Of a DNA stretch of 64,000 nt, positions 25,038-34,211 are shown piece after piece. The notes beneath the pieces are model-generated. The model searched no databases, had not been told where the DNA came from, and worked only from the letters and a program-made list of their open reading frames with translations. The DNA lies in the NCBI RefSeq assembly GCF_000622085.1, contig NZ_JHWL01000020.1, forward strand, positions 1-64,000. The letters are read 5' to 3'. A program made the translations under genes and the position numbers. Position 1 is the first letter of the stretch; every line of letters starts with the position of its first letter. The DNA is from Butyrivibrio proteoclasticus P6B7. Its GTDB lineage: Bacteria > Bacillota > Clostridia > Lachnospirales > Lachnospiraceae.

Positions 25038-26681
25038 TTAGATCTCTGCTGCTCTCTTAAGAGCCTCATCAATGTGAGGTTTGAAATTCTCTTCGCCTAC
25101 AAGCTCAACAAAGCCGTCCTTCTTCATGGTGTTCATTGGCTGCTCGTTAACGTGTGAGAACACAAGTTGAACGTTGTGCTTCTTACATCTTTCATAGAGC
25201 TGCTCAAGGGAGTGCATAGCTGTTGCATCAATGGCTGGCACACCACGCATACGGATTACAAGAGCTCTTGTAAAGTCCTTAAAGCTGATCTCTGCGATCT
25301 GCTCCGCATCACCAAAGAACATAGGACCACTGATCTCATAAACACGAACATGTTTAGGAATATTCTTAAGTCCTGGGCCGTCTGGATCATCCTCTGGATC
25401 GTAGTACTTCCAGCCGCGAACTCTTGACTCTTCGCTCATACGCTTCATGAAAAGTACGCAGGCAATAACCATACCGATCTCGATAGCTACAACAAGGTCA
25501 AATACTACAGTAAGAATAAATGTAGTAACAAGAACGATGATATCGCTCTTAGGTGCTGTCTTAACAAGATGTACAAAGGTCTTGTACTGGCACATATTGT
25601 AAGCAACCATAAAGAGGATTGATGCAATAGTTGGCATAGGGATCATGGCTGCAAATGGCATGAGAACCACAAGTACAAGAACAAGGCATACTGAGTGGAT
25701 CATACCGGCGATAGGTGTTCTTCCGCCGTTCTTGATGTTTGCAGCTGTACGGGCGATAGCGCCTGTAGCGGGAATACCACCAAAAAGAGCTGATCCGATA
25801 TTACCAACACCCTGCGCCACAAGCTCCATGTTGGATCTGTGCTTGGAATCAATCATGCTGTCTGCAACAACACAGGATAAAAGAGATTCAATTGCAGCAA
25901 GGATAGCGATTGTAAAGCCATCTCCTGCGATTGACTGTATAGTCTTAAAATCAAAGCTTGGAATTGTTGGTGTAGGGAGCTTGCCACTGATCTCATAAAG
26001 ATCACCAATAGTATTAACGTCAAGGCCAAGGAACTTAACCATAAGGATTCCAGCGATAACAGCTATAAGTGAACCAGGGATCTTCTGGCTGATCTTAGGC
26101 CAGATGATCTGAATAGCAAGGCATACAAGACCAACAACTAAAGCCATGTAATTGATAGTTCCGATGTTAGAAACGATAGCTCCAACCTTATCTACTGTCT
26201 CTACAGTAGTTGTACCTGCAGGATATGTAAGTCCAAGGAAATCCTTGACCTGACCAATTGCAATGGTAACAGCAATACCAGCAGTGAAGCCTGTTGTAAT
26301 AGTATAAGGAATAAATTTGATAAGAGAGCCAAGCTTAAAGACTCCCATAAGAATCAAAAGAATACCTGCAAAAATGGTAGCCAGTGCAAGACCTTCCATT
26401 CCCTTAGTAGCAACAATACCAGCTACGATAGTTGCAAATGCAGCTGTAGGTCCGGCGATCTGAACTCTTGATCCTCCGAGAAAAGAAATAATAAATCCAG
26501 CTACGATAGCTGTGTAAAGACCTTCCTGAGGTCCTACTCCTGATGCAAGCGCAAGAGCAATTGATAAAGGCAGTGCTATGATAGCAACGATGATACCTGC
26601 CACAACATCAGATGCAAACTGCTTGCCATTGTAGCCCTTAATTGCCGTAAACAGCATAGGCTTCAATCTTTCGTTTTCCAT
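25038..26681 (-). CDS. SulP-family anion transporter with STAS domain
   Basis: The 547-residue protein has a SulP membrane domain (about 15-400, with ASGVGPQEGLYTAIVAGF and QIAGPTAAFATI typical of the family) and a C-terminal STAS domain (about 430-540). SulP members carry sulfate, bicarbonate or dicarboxylates; the substrate cannot be assigned from sequence. The ATG at 26681 has TTGGAGGAT before it; the upstream in-frame TTG is rejected. It is 89 bases after the extra TRAP binding protein and ends at a terminator. Confidence 0.93.
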   Translation of the reverse strand: MENERLKPMLFTAIKGYNGKQFASDVVAGIIVAIIALPLSIALALASGVGPQEGLYTAIVAGFIISFLGGSRVQIAGPTAAFATIVAGIVATKGMEGLALATIFAGILLILMGVFKLGSLIKFIPYTITTGFTAGIAVTIAIGQVKDFLGLTYPAGTTTVETVDKVGAIVSNIGTINYMALVVGLVCLAIQIIWPKISQKIPGSLIAVIAGILMVKFLGLDVNTIGDLYEISGKLPTPTIPSFDFKTIQSIAGDGFTIAILAAIESLLSCVVADSMIDSKHRSNMELVAQGVGNIGSALFGGIPATGAIARTAANIKNGGRTPIAGMIHSVCLVLVLVVLMPFAAMIPMPTIASILFMVAYNMCQYKTFVHLVKTAPKSDIIVLVTTFILTVVFDLVVAIEIGMVIACVLFMKRMSEESRVRGWKYYDPEDDPDGPGLKNIPKHVRVYEISGPMFFGDAEQIAEISFKDFTRALVIRMRGVPAIDATAMHSLEQLYERCKKHNVQLVFSHVNEQPMNTMKKDGFVELVGEENFKPHIDEALKRAAEI

Positions 26682-26770
26682 AATATCCTCCAAGTAAGTG
26701 AATCGAAATCACGTCAATTTTGACCACTGACAATTATATTCCGATGAGCTTACATGGTCAATGAATCTTT

Positions 26771-27781
26771 TTAATAATTCATTATCTTTCCAAGGATATC
26801 CATCTGGCCTTTACAATACTTGTTATAAACACCTGACATGGCATCTCTGAAGCGCTGCTTTTCTTCTGACGATAATTCGATAACAGTTATGCCATTTTGT
26901 TCCGCAGTAAGCCTTGAGCTCTTTTCCCTTTCTGCCCAGAGTCTGCGCTCATATAACGCAGATTCCTTGGCACATTCCATGATGGTGGCCCTGTCAGTTG
27001 CAGAGAGCATATCCCACACAACGCTGGAACAGATTTGGATCTCTGGAACTCTTGTATGCTCATCAACAGTATAATAAGTAGCTACCTTATAATGCTTCAT
27101 GGACTCGTAGGATGGCCAGTTATTCTCAGCGCCATCAACAAGGCCCTGCTCAAAGGCAGAGTACACTTCAGAGTACACGATCTTAGCAGGGTGGGCCCCA
27201 AGGGCTGCCACCATATCAGCCATAACCTCTGATTCCTGAACTCGTATGGTCATTCCCTGCAAGTCTTCTACTTTATATATAGGCTTAGTGCTGTAAAAGT
27301 TTCTGGCGCCGGCATCGTACCAGGAAAGTCCTGTAAGGCCATAGTCCCCCGCCATCTCCAGGAACTCATCTCCGATCTCACCGTCAAGAACTCTCCACAT
27401 GTGCTCAGAACTACTGTAAATATAGGGCATCTGAAGCACGTTCATATCTGGGATATACTCTGCAAGCTGAGAAAGAGATACTCTTGCAAAGGCAATTCCG
27501 CCGTAGCGCATCTGCTTGATAACTTCACTTTCACTTCCAAGCTGAGCATCATACTTAACTAAGATCTTGATCCTGCCCCCTGTTCTTTCATAGACAAGAT
27601 CAGCAAAATAGTTGGCTCCAAGAGTTGTGGGATAGTTCTCACTCTGGTTTTCTGCATAGAAAAATACATACTCAGGATCAGGTTCTTTTTTCTTTTCATT
27701 TATCTCAAAGGCAATAACTATAGCCAGAATAAGAGCAAAGACGCTGGCTATAGCTATTATGCTCTTCCATCTAATGTTCAT
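26771..27781 (-). CDS. TRAP-type substrate-binding protein associated with a two-component system
   Basis: The 336-residue protein has an uncleaved-looking N-terminal membrane anchor (about 8-27) and a DctP fold. FARVSLSQLAEYIPDMNVLQMPYI and the YYSTKPIYKVEDLQGMTIRVQES-like region are typical of the TRAP binding family. Its ATG overlaps the response-regulator stop (TAATG), so it is co-translated with the regulators and not with the transporter. It may present ligand to the histidine kinase; that is inference from position. Confidence 0.88.
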   Translation of the reverse strand: MNIRWKSIIAIASVFALILAIVIAFEINEKKKEPDPEYVFFYAENQSENYPTTLGANYFADLVYERTGGRIKILVKYDAQLGSESEVIKQMRYGGIAFARVSLSQLAEYIPDMNVLQMPYIYSSSEHMWRVLDGEIGDEFLEMAGDYGLTGLSWYDAGARNFYSTKPIYKVEDLQGMTIRVQESEVMADMVAALGAHPAKIVYSEVYSAFEQGLVDGAENNWPSYESMKHYKVATYYTVDEHTRVPEIQICSSVVWDMLSATDRATIMECAKESALYERRLWAEREKSSRLTAEQNGITVIELSSEEKQRFRDAMSGVYNKYCKGQMDILGKIMNY

Positions 27782-28542
27782 TAACTGATCACTCCGTTTC
27801 TGTATTCACTAGGAGTCATGCCCACCATGCGTTTAAACACTCTGGTAAAGTAGTTGGCATCACGGTAGCCTGCATTGATGCTGACATCCTTGATGTTGAT
27901 AAGAGGATCTGCTAAAAGTCTTTTAGCCTTGTCCATTCTGTATTCATTAAGATATGTGATGAAATTCTTGCCAAAGTTCTGCTTAAAGAGCTTGCAAAAA
28001 TAAACATCAGAATATCCAAACACTCCGGCTATATCCTGAAGCGCTATATCCTCATGGTAGTTCTCATCAATATAGTCCTTGACGTTTTTCACAAAGACGT
28101 TTGGTTCTGTATAGGAATCATTTAGACTTTTCTCTACAACCTGGCTTCTGCGGGCGTCGCTCTTGTTGCAAAGCCTGAAGGCCTCCTCTAAGACATTAAC
28201 AAGGTCCTCACTGGAGCCTGGTTTAAGAAGATAATCCAGTGCCTTTACTTCAATAGCTCTTTTGGCATAGCTGAATTCGTCAAAGGCTGTCAAAAAAATA
28301 ATCTCTGCACCGGGATGTCTGTCTCTTACGATAGACGCAGCCTCAAGACCATTCATGCCCGGCATTTCAATGTCCAGAATTGCAATCTGACAGTTCTTTT
28401 CCTCAAAGAGTTTAACAGCCTGAAAGCCATTCTCTGCTAGATGGACCTCCACCTGCTCCGGAAAGAAATCCTGTATCTTCTTATATACGACCTGTCTTTC
28501 GATGGGCTCATCATCCGCCACCAGAATTTTAAATTTTTCCAC
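27781..28542 (-). CDS. AraC-type response regulator (YesN family)
   Basis: The 253-residue protein has a receiver domain (about 1-120) with Asp57 in AILDIEMPG as phosphorylation site, acidic pair Asp10/Asp11 and Lys in LLKPG. An AraC/XylS double helix-turn-helix (about 150-250, with DVYFCKLFKQNFGKNF and GYRDANYFTRVFKRMVG) follows. The start is GTG, sharing its G with the kinase stop codon (TAGTG). It likely activates the TRAP promoter at 33.7 kb. Confidence 0.93.
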   Translation of the reverse strand: MEKFKILVADDEPIERQVVYKKIQDFFPEQVEVHLAENGFQAVKLFEEKNCQIAILDIEMPGMNGLEAASIVRDRHPGAEIIFLTAFDEFSYAKRAIEVKALDYLLKPGSSEDLVNVLEEAFRLCNKSDARRSQVVEKSLNDSYTEPNVFVKNVKDYIDENYHEDIALQDIAGVFGYSDVYFCKLFKQNFGKNFITYLNEYRMDKAKRLLADPLINIKDVSINAGYRDANYFTRVFKRMVGMTPSEYRNGVIS

Positions 28543-30044
28543 TAGTTCTCTACCCCATTAGCGGGAATGCATATGGAAACTGTAGTACCCCCGTACTGAT
28601 TGCCATTTATATCAAGGCTTCCCTCTTTATACATTGCCCGTATTCTTCTGTTAATGTTGCCAAGGCCAATGCCCACAATCTCGGTATTGTCAAAGGCATC
28701 TCTCCCGTTTTGCAAATGCTTTTTGATATTAGTAAGAATATCCTTATCGATTCCAACTCCCGTATCCTCCACATCGATCAGGAGCCTATCTTCATCTCTT
28801 CTTATGCGGATTGTAACCTTTCCGCCCTCCACCTTAGGAGCAAGGCCATGAATAATGGCGTTCTCCAAAAGGGGCTGAAATACAAAGGTTGGAACAATAG
28901 TCTTATTTTCGTCTACTTCGCAATCTATTTCAAACTCAACTCGTGAGCCAAATCTCATTTTTTGTAGGTACATGTAGTCTCTGGAAATCTTAAGTTCCTG
29001 ATACAGATAGGTTTCCTTGGCGTGGGTCTTAAGGTTGTACCTAAACAAAGAGCTAAGGGCTTCTATAAGCTGCTCCGTGGTCTCTGCCCCTTCAAGGTTG
29101 GCATTTCCAGCAATTACATTAAGTGTGTTAAAAAGAAAATGTGGATTGATTTGACTCTTTAAAAGCTCCAGGTTCATGGCTTCAATCTGCTTCTCTATCT
29201 CAAGAGTTTCCATTTCCTGGGCATGAAGCTTATCAAGAACTTCCCTCTTTTCTTCCAGAGCCTTGATATATTCGCTTGTAGCGAATTTCATCTTGTTAAA
29301 GGCCGATACCATGTCTCCCAGTTCGTCCTTATTATCAACCACAACGTCATCAATAAAGAAATCGTTGTTGGCAATTCTTCTGGATGCAGTAGCCAGCTTA
29401 ACAACCGGCGCGGTTACGCTTCTATTTAGTATCCTGGATATCCTTAAGATAAAAAGAAATAGAATAATACTAAGAACCGTAGCGATAACCGGAACCTTAA
29501 CTACTTTAGGAAGAAGGGCCTTATATCTGGCATTACCCTCCTGAATAATGGAATCCACAAAGCCCTGGGCATAAGCAGATAAGTAATTCTGCATGCCATA
29601 AACATCATAGACCTCTTCTACGTGAAGTCCTGATGAAGAGGAGTCCTCAATAACCTTATCTCTTGCATTACAGTAAACTTCATAGGCGCTTCTAAGAGAC
29701 TGGAGCTTGGCATATCTTTCATCTCCAAGCTTTCCATAGGAAAGGGGCACAGCGTAGATTGCTTTGCTGGTTTGCCTTGCTGTCTCCTGCCATATTTCTT
29801 TATCAACAGAATCAGAATCTCTGACGTAATCATCAAAGATCTCTATCTCTTTACTTAAGGTGGTAACGATTTCTCCAGCCATGGAGTTAGTTTCCATGAT
29901 CTCGTTGAAATCTATCATGAACAGCTTAACGATCCATACATCAATAAGAAGTGCCACAAATAGCGCCACAAAAACACTTATTGTAAAGACTCGTATTTTA
30001 TTTTTAATTGTTAGAGTTTCCCAAAGATCTTGTAATTTATTCAT
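28542..30044 (-). CDS. Sensor histidine kinase (YesM family)
   Basis: The 500-residue kinase has TM1 (about 21-42), an extracellular helical sensor region (about 43-185), TM2 (about 186-208), a HAMP domain and a LytS/YesM-type kinase core. Phospho-acceptor His302 is in SQINPHFLFNTLN, and the ATP-binding part has DVEDTGVGID and GIGLGNINRR. The ribosome site is weak. The gene is followed without gap by the response regulator, and is separated from the TRAP genes by a hairpin at 30060-30095. Confidence 0.93.
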   Translation of the reverse strand: MNKLQDLWETLTIKNKIRVFTISVFVALFVALLIDVWIVKLFMIDFNEIMETNSMAGEIVTTLSKEIEIFDDYVRDSDSVDKEIWQETARQTSKAIYAVPLSYGKLGDERYAKLQSLRSAYEVYCNARDKVIEDSSSSGLHVEEVYDVYGMQNYLSAYAQGFVDSIIQEGNARYKALLPKVVKVPVIATVLSIILFLFILRISRILNRSVTAPVVKLATASRRIANNDFFIDDVVVDNKDELGDMVSAFNKMKFATSEYIKALEEKREVLDKLHAQEMETLEIEKQIEAMNLELLKSQINPHFLFNTLNVIAGNANLEGAETTEQLIEALSSLFRYNLKTHAKETYLYQELKISRDYMYLQKMRFGSRVEFEIDCEVDENKTIVPTFVFQPLLENAIIHGLAPKVEGGKVTIRIRRDEDRLLIDVEDTGVGIDKDILTNIKKHLQNGRDAFDNTEIVGIGLGNINRRIRAMYKEGSLDINGNQYGGTTVSICIPANGVEN

Positions 30045-30050
30045 AATGTC

Positions 30051-30095
30051 AAAAAGAAAGCAGCGCTATAGTTTCGACAATAATTATAACGCTGC
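30051..30095 (-). terminator. Hairpin/terminator before the histidine kinase gene
   Basis: GCAGCG-C-TATA (30060-30070) pairs with TATA-A-CGCTGC (30085-30095), followed on the minus strand by TTTCTTTTTG. It may reduce read-through from the TRAP genes into the regulators. Confidence 0.55.
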
Positions 30096-30117
30096 CTCCT
30101 TATTATTTCTATGGAAA

Positions 30118-30588
30118 TCAGGCATTTATCTTTTCACAGAGGAAGTTAAAGAACGCATCCTTGTCTTTTCCTAAAACTCTGTTAGTAAGCATATATCCAT
30201 GTTTGTCGTCGGACATAATGACAATCATATCCTGTAATCTGATGGCGCCTGTCAGTCTCCTCCATCTGATGTCTTCTCTTTTATGTCCCACAGAGACGTG
30301 CATTCCGCAATCATCAAAGGATAATTCCATGTTCCTTGGCATATCTTCAAGCTGTTTAACGCTCATACCATAAATACTTAGAGGTTGTATAATGGGGAAC
30401 AAAATACATCCTAGTATCAGAAAACATCTCACAAAATCGTTGGTAGAGCCATAGAATCTGATAGTCAAAAGAATCATTGCCACGGTAAATACAATATTTA
30501 CTATTCCGACGATTGATATGTAGTTCTTTTTCATAGCTTTTTTCCAAAGATCCAAAGCCTTTACATCACATATATACTTATATTTCAT
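30118..30588 (-). CDS. YcxB-like membrane protein
   Basis: The 156-residue protein has two membrane helices (about 22-43 and 52-73) followed by a small beta-rich domain (about 85-155). WRRLTGAIRLQDMIVIM and the ending resemble the YcxB-like C-terminal domain. Its role is not known. GGAG lies eight bases before the ATG. It lies 19 bases after dctM and is co-transcribed with the TRAP genes. Confidence 0.72.
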   Translation of the reverse strand: MKYKYICDVKALDLWKKAMKKNYISIVGIVNIVFTVAMILLTIRFYGSTNDFVRCFLILGCILFPIIQPLSIYGMSVKQLEDMPRNMELSFDDCGMHVSVGHKREDIRWRRLTGAIRLQDMIVIMSDDKHGYMLTNRVLGKDKDAFFNFLCEKINA

Positions 30589-30607
30589 ACCTTATCTCCA
30601 AGAATTC

Positions 30608-31903
30608 TTATTTCATAAAAAGGTTAGGTAAAAACATACTGATCGCTGGAACAAAGGTGATCAGAAGTAAAACAATGATCATGCAAAGATAGAATGGCAG
30701 GGTTGCCTTTACTACTCTCTCCATCTTAACCTTACCAACTGCAGAACCGATGAAAAGTACGCCGCCTACAGGAGGTGTGAGAAGACCGATACCACAGTTA
30801 AGAATAAGCATGATTCCGAACTGGATCGGATTGATTCCAATGGCTGTTGCAATAGGAAGAAGGATTGGTGTTGCAATAAGGATAATTGGCGCCATATCCA
30901 TGATGCATCCAAGCACCAGCAGGATCAGGTTAAGCAAAAGAGCTAACGCATAAGGGTTGTCAGTGATTCCGATAATTGCCTTAGCTGCAAGATCAGGTAC
31001 ATGAAGTGTTGTAAGGCAATAACCAAAAACGCTTGATGTGGCTATGAGGATAAGAACGATTGAAAGTGTATCAACGCACTGTTCCAGAGTCTTCCAAACG
31101 CCCTTCCAATCAAGACCTTTATAAATGAATACGCTGACAATAAGGCTATAAATAACTGCTATGGCAGCTGACTCTGTAGCGGTAAATGCTCCGCCTACAA
31201 CGCCCACAACAACTATAATGATTGCTGCCAGCGCCCAGAATGAAGTACCAAGCTGCTTAACAAAGTTTTTAAAATTAAACTTCTCTCCCTCTGGATAGTG
31301 GCGCTTCTTGGAAATAATGTAAGAGCCGATCATAAGGGATATTGCAAGTAATGCTCCTGGAATGTATCCAGCAAGGAAAAGGCTTCCTACTGAGATTCCA
31401 CCTGCACTCATGGCATAGATTACCATGTTATGACTTGGAGGAACCAAAAGTCCTTCGCAGGAAGATGTGATGGTTACTGCTGTTGAGAAGTCATCGTCAT
31501 AACCTTGATCAACCATCATAGGAATAAGAATACTTCCAAGGGAAGCTGTATCTGCCGCAGCAGATCCGGAGATTCCACCAAAGAAATATGATGCCACGAT
31601 GTTAACCATGGCCATTCCACCGGTCATCCAGCCTACGCAGGCATTGGCAAGGGCGATGAGCTTTTCCGATATTCCTCCTTCTCCCATAAGACATCCCATC
31701 GTTATAAAGAAGGGAACAGCCATAAGCGAAAAGGAATTGATACCTTTAACCATGTGCTGACAAACTGTTGTCAGTGGAAGTCCCTGATAAAGGAGACAAA
31801 GGATTGATGATAAAGCAACTGCATAAGCTATGTGGAATCTAAGGATGATCATCACAAGGAAGCTTATAAGCAGGATTGCTATCGCTGTAGTATTAACACT
31901 CAT
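30608..31903 (-). CDS. dctM: TRAP transporter large permease
   Basis: The 431-residue DctM-type protein has about 12 membrane helices and forms the ion-coupled channel of a tripartite transporter. Family segments include GGISGSAAADTASLGSILIP and NCGIGLLTPPVGGVLF. The ATG overlaps the dctQ stop by four bases. Together with dctQ and dctP it would import an organic acid with sodium; the substrate is unknown. Confidence 0.95.
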   Translation of the reverse strand: MSVNTTAIAILLISFLVMIILRFHIAYAVALSSILCLLYQGLPLTTVCQHMVKGINSFSLMAVPFFITMGCLMGEGGISEKLIALANACVGWMTGGMAMVNIVASYFFGGISGSAAADTASLGSILIPMMVDQGYDDDFSTAVTITSSCEGLLVPPSHNMVIYAMSAGGISVGSLFLAGYIPGALLAISLMIGSYIISKKRHYPEGEKFNFKNFVKQLGTSFWALAAIIIVVVGVVGGAFTATESAAIAVIYSLIVSVFIYKGLDWKGVWKTLEQCVDTLSIVLILIATSSVFGYCLTTLHVPDLAAKAIIGITDNPYALALLLNLILLVLGCIMDMAPIILIATPILLPIATAIGINPIQFGIMLILNCGIGLLTPPVGGVLFIGSAVGKVKMERVVKATLPFYLCMIIVLLLITFVPAISMFLPNLFMK

Positions 31904-32427
31904 AATTCACTCTCCTCCTTTATAAAAAAGCTCTTTATATGGTTGTAGATTGCCTCAAGCTCAAAGACCATCATGGCAAATCCAGCCATAGGAATTGGGA
32001 AATAAAGCCAAAACCTTGATAATTTAGGAAGAGATGTGTAGTAGCCTACGCCGCCAATCTTAACGGCGTACTGCCATCCAACAGTGATCATGACCACTGC
32101 AAGACACATGATACCAATATCAGATAAAAGATCTAAGATTCTGATCACAATTTTGGGTAGATAACTATCAAATGCTGTCATTCTGATGTGAGCACCGCGT
32201 CTGATTGCAAGAGCTGCCGAAAGAACAGCCATGTATGCCATAAGTGTAAGTACTACTTCTTCACTCCATGAGGGGTCAGGAACGAAAGAGACGTACCTTC
32301 CAAGTACACTCGTGCTGGTGATCAGAATATCCGCCACCAGCAAGAGTTTACAAACAAACAGTACAGCCTTATAAACTACATCATAAGCAGGCTTGATACT
32401 ATCTACCGCTTTGAAGAAAGATTTCAT
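31900..32427 (-). CDS. dctQ: TRAP transporter small permease
   Basis: The 175-residue protein has four membrane helices and the DctQ pattern WSEEVVLTLMAYMAVLSAALAIRRGAH-like at 55-80, with the family's short RRG. It partners DctM. AGAAAGGAAAA lies before the ATG. It is 33 bases after dctP. Confidence 0.94.
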   Translation of the reverse strand: MKSFFKAVDSIKPAYDVVYKAVLFVCKLLLVADILITSTSVLGRYVSFVPDPSWSEEVVLTLMAYMAVLSAALAIRRGAHIRMTAFDSYLPKIVIRILDLLSDIGIMCLAVVMITVGWQYAVKIGGVGYYTSLPKLSRFWLYFPIPMAGFAMMVFELEAIYNHIKSFFIKEESEL

Positions 32428-32460
32428 CTATATTTTCCTTTCTAAGCGGAGTATATATTA

Positions 32461-33564
32461 TTACTTCATATCAACGATCTGCTGATAGTAGTCCTCAAGA
32501 CCTTTGATATTCTCTTCGATTACAGGCTTAACTGCTTCCTGCCAAGGAGTGATATCGTCAACTTCGATGATTGTTACGCCATCAGCCTTGAGCTGCTCGA
32601 GAACTTCATTCTCCTTCTGCTCAGAGATCTCACGGTTGTAAGCTGAAGCTGCTTCGCCTGCTTCAACAAGGATCTGCTGCTGCTCAGGAGTAAGCTTGTT
32701 CCAAGCCTCATCTGTGATAACAACCTGGATTGCACCAAGTGTATGTCCATCAAGGATCATGTAAGGAGCAACCTCTGGGAATGCATTAGACTTGTAGTTA
32801 GCAATTGGCTGCTCTGCACCATCAACAACACCAGACTGAAGTGCTGAATAAAGCTCACCGAATGAAACAACTGTTGGAGAAGAACCAAGGCTCTCAACAA
32901 GACCGTTCATGATAGGGTCGTTAGAAACACGAAGCTTCTTGCCAGCAAGGTCATTGATGTCATTGATCTCATAGGATGTGAAGAAATGACGGAAACCTTC
33001 CTCGCCATAGAAAAGACCTCTGATGCCTGTGCCGTTCTCATAAGGCTCATTGAGGAATTCCTTAGCAAGATCAGATGTTGCAAAGTTCCAGAAATGATCA
33101 CGGGATGTGAAGATATATGGAAGTGAAAGGAGCATTGACTTCTGTCCGCCGTAGCTTGTAAGAGCGAAAGCAGAAATTCTTGAGATATCAATTGTTCCGC
33201 CACCACCAAGCATTGTATCAAGTACGTCGTTCTCTGAACCAAGAACACCGCCTGCCTGAAGATCGATAATGATAGATCCGTTTGATCTGGCCTCAACCTC
33301 TTCCTTGAACTTGGTATCTGTCATACCAACGATGGTATCAAGTGGGTTAACCTCTGCCATTACAAGAGTGATGGCATCTGCTGCAGGTGTTACTGCCTCT
33401 GTAGCATCAGCGGTAGACTGTGTAGAATCTGTAGCTTCTGTTGTTGTCTCAGTATTCTCTCTTGACTGACCAAGAACGTCCTCTGAAGGAGCTGACAGAC
33501 CGCAGGCTGTGATTGAGAATGCAGTTGTAGCTGCAAGTAACATGGAAAATAGTCTTCTTTTCAT
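32461..33564 (-). CDS. dctP: TRAP transporter substrate-binding lipoprotein
   Basis: The 367-residue protein starts with a lipoprotein signal peptide; the lipobox is SITAC with Cys21. A Ser/Thr/Glu-rich linker and a DctP-type binding domain follow. GGLLGSENDVLDTML-like and FYGEEGFRHFFTSYEIND mark the family; the conserved Arg that binds the substrate carboxylate is expected in LAGKKLRVSNDP. The ATG at 33564 has TGGGAGG before it; the longer frame to 33729 lacks a ribosome site. First gene of the TRAP operon. Confidence 0.93.
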   Translation of the reverse strand: MKRRLFSMLLAATTAFSITACGLSAPSEDVLGQSRENTETTTEATDSTQSTADATEAVTPAADAITLVMAEVNPLDTIVGMTDTKFKEEVEARSNGSIIIDLQAGGVLGSENDVLDTMLGGGGTIDISRISAFALTSYGGQKSMLLSLPYIFTSRDHFWNFATSDLAKEFLNEPYENGTGIRGLFYGEEGFRHFFTSYEINDINDLAGKKLRVSNDPIMNGLVESLGSSPTVVSFGELYSALQSGVVDGAEQPIANYKSNAFPEVAPYMILDGHTLGAIQVVITDEAWNKLTPEQQQILVEAGEAASAYNREISEQKENEVLEQLKADGVTIIEVDDITPWQEAVKPVIEENIKGLEDYYQQIVDMK

Positions 33565-33586
33565 TTTAACCTCCCAACTATTAGAC

Positions 33587-33600
33587 TGTGCGATTGCACA
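33587..33600. promoter_or_regulatory. Palindrome in the dctP leader
   Basis: TGTGCGATTGCACA has 5-base arms TGTGC/GCACA and lies between the predicted promoter and the dctP ribosome site. It could be an operator or a small hairpin. Confidence 0.35.
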
Positions 33601-33700
33601 TTTATGATTTGTTGTGTCGGTTTGTATCTCCCGACGATTAAATTGTAAAGCACAGGTCCCTAGTGGAAAATCGGACATTCTTATCAAAAATAGCATTATT

Positions 33701-33729
33701 TTAATATGTTTGCGCAAAGTTATAGTCAA
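33701..33729 (-). promoter_or_regulatory. Promoter of the TRAP operon
   Basis: On the minus strand TTGACT (33724-33729), a 17-base spacer and TATTAA (33701-33706). The spacer contains the palindrome TTTGCGCAAA (33709-33718). Confidence 0.55.
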
Positions 33730-33750
33730 AATTAAAAATGTCCTTATAAT
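33723..33750 (+). promoter_or_regulatory. Promoter of the cupin gene
   Basis: TATAAT at 33745-33750 is a good -10 box; TAGTCA at 33723-33728 is a weak -35 with a 16-base spacer. It overlaps the divergent TRAP promoter. Confidence 0.45.
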
Positions 33751-33793
33751 GGGGGTTGTAAGGCTTAAATATGATAAAATGGGAGGAATTTTT

Positions 33794-34135
33794 ATGAAAT
33801 CCTGTAAAGATCAAAAATGGTTATTTGGAAAAGATATTGAAGGGGAAAATGCTGGAGAAGGTGTCACAAGATTTATAAAGAGCTATACCGATGAGCTTAT
33901 GGTTGTAGAAAACCACTTTAAGAAAGGTGCCATCGGTGCTCTCCACTCTCACCCTCATACCCAGATAACTTATGTTGTCAGTGGCAAGTTTGAATTTACT
34001 ATTGGAGATGAAAAGAACATCGTAACAGCAGGTGATACAATGTTAAAGAAAGACGGCATAACCCATGGCTGCGTGTGCCTTGAGGAAGGCATTTTACTTG
34101 ATATATTTAATCCTATGAGAGAGGATTTTGTTTAA
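33794..34135 (+). CDS. Small cupin protein
   Basis: The 113-residue protein is a single cupin barrel with metal-binding motif 1 GALHSHPHTQITYVVSGKFEF (His, His, His and Glu-type positions) and a second motif around DGITHGCVCLEEG. Small cupins of this kind bind a metal and a sugar or acid; no reaction can be assigned. GGGAGG at 33781-33786 marks the ATG at 33794, not upstream in-frame codons. It is divergent from the TRAP operon, which may mean that it acts on the same substrate. Confidence 0.85.
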   Translation: MKSCKDQKWLFGKDIEGENAGEGVTRFIKSYTDELMVVENHFKKGAIGALHSHPHTQITYVVSGKFEFTIGDEKNIVTAGDTMLKKDGITHGCVCLEEGILLDIFNPMREDFV

Positions 34136-34155
34136 TTTCATAGTTCTTTTTACAA

Positions 34156-34191
34156 ATACAAAAGCCCCCAGGTCACGCGGACCCGGGGGCT
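34156..34191. terminator. Bidirectional intrinsic terminator between cupin and oppA
   Basis: AGCCCCC-A-GGTC (34163-34174) pairs with GACC-C-GGGGGCT (34180-34191). T-rich tracts occur on both sides, so it can serve both converging genes. Confidence 0.85.
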
Positions 34192-34211
34192 ATTATTATC
34201 TTATAAATGGA

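Noticed and set aside
33614..33793. Longer N-terminus of the cupin protein
   Set aside because: The promoter TATAAT at 33745-33750 and the GGGAGG site at 33781-33786 place the start at 33794.
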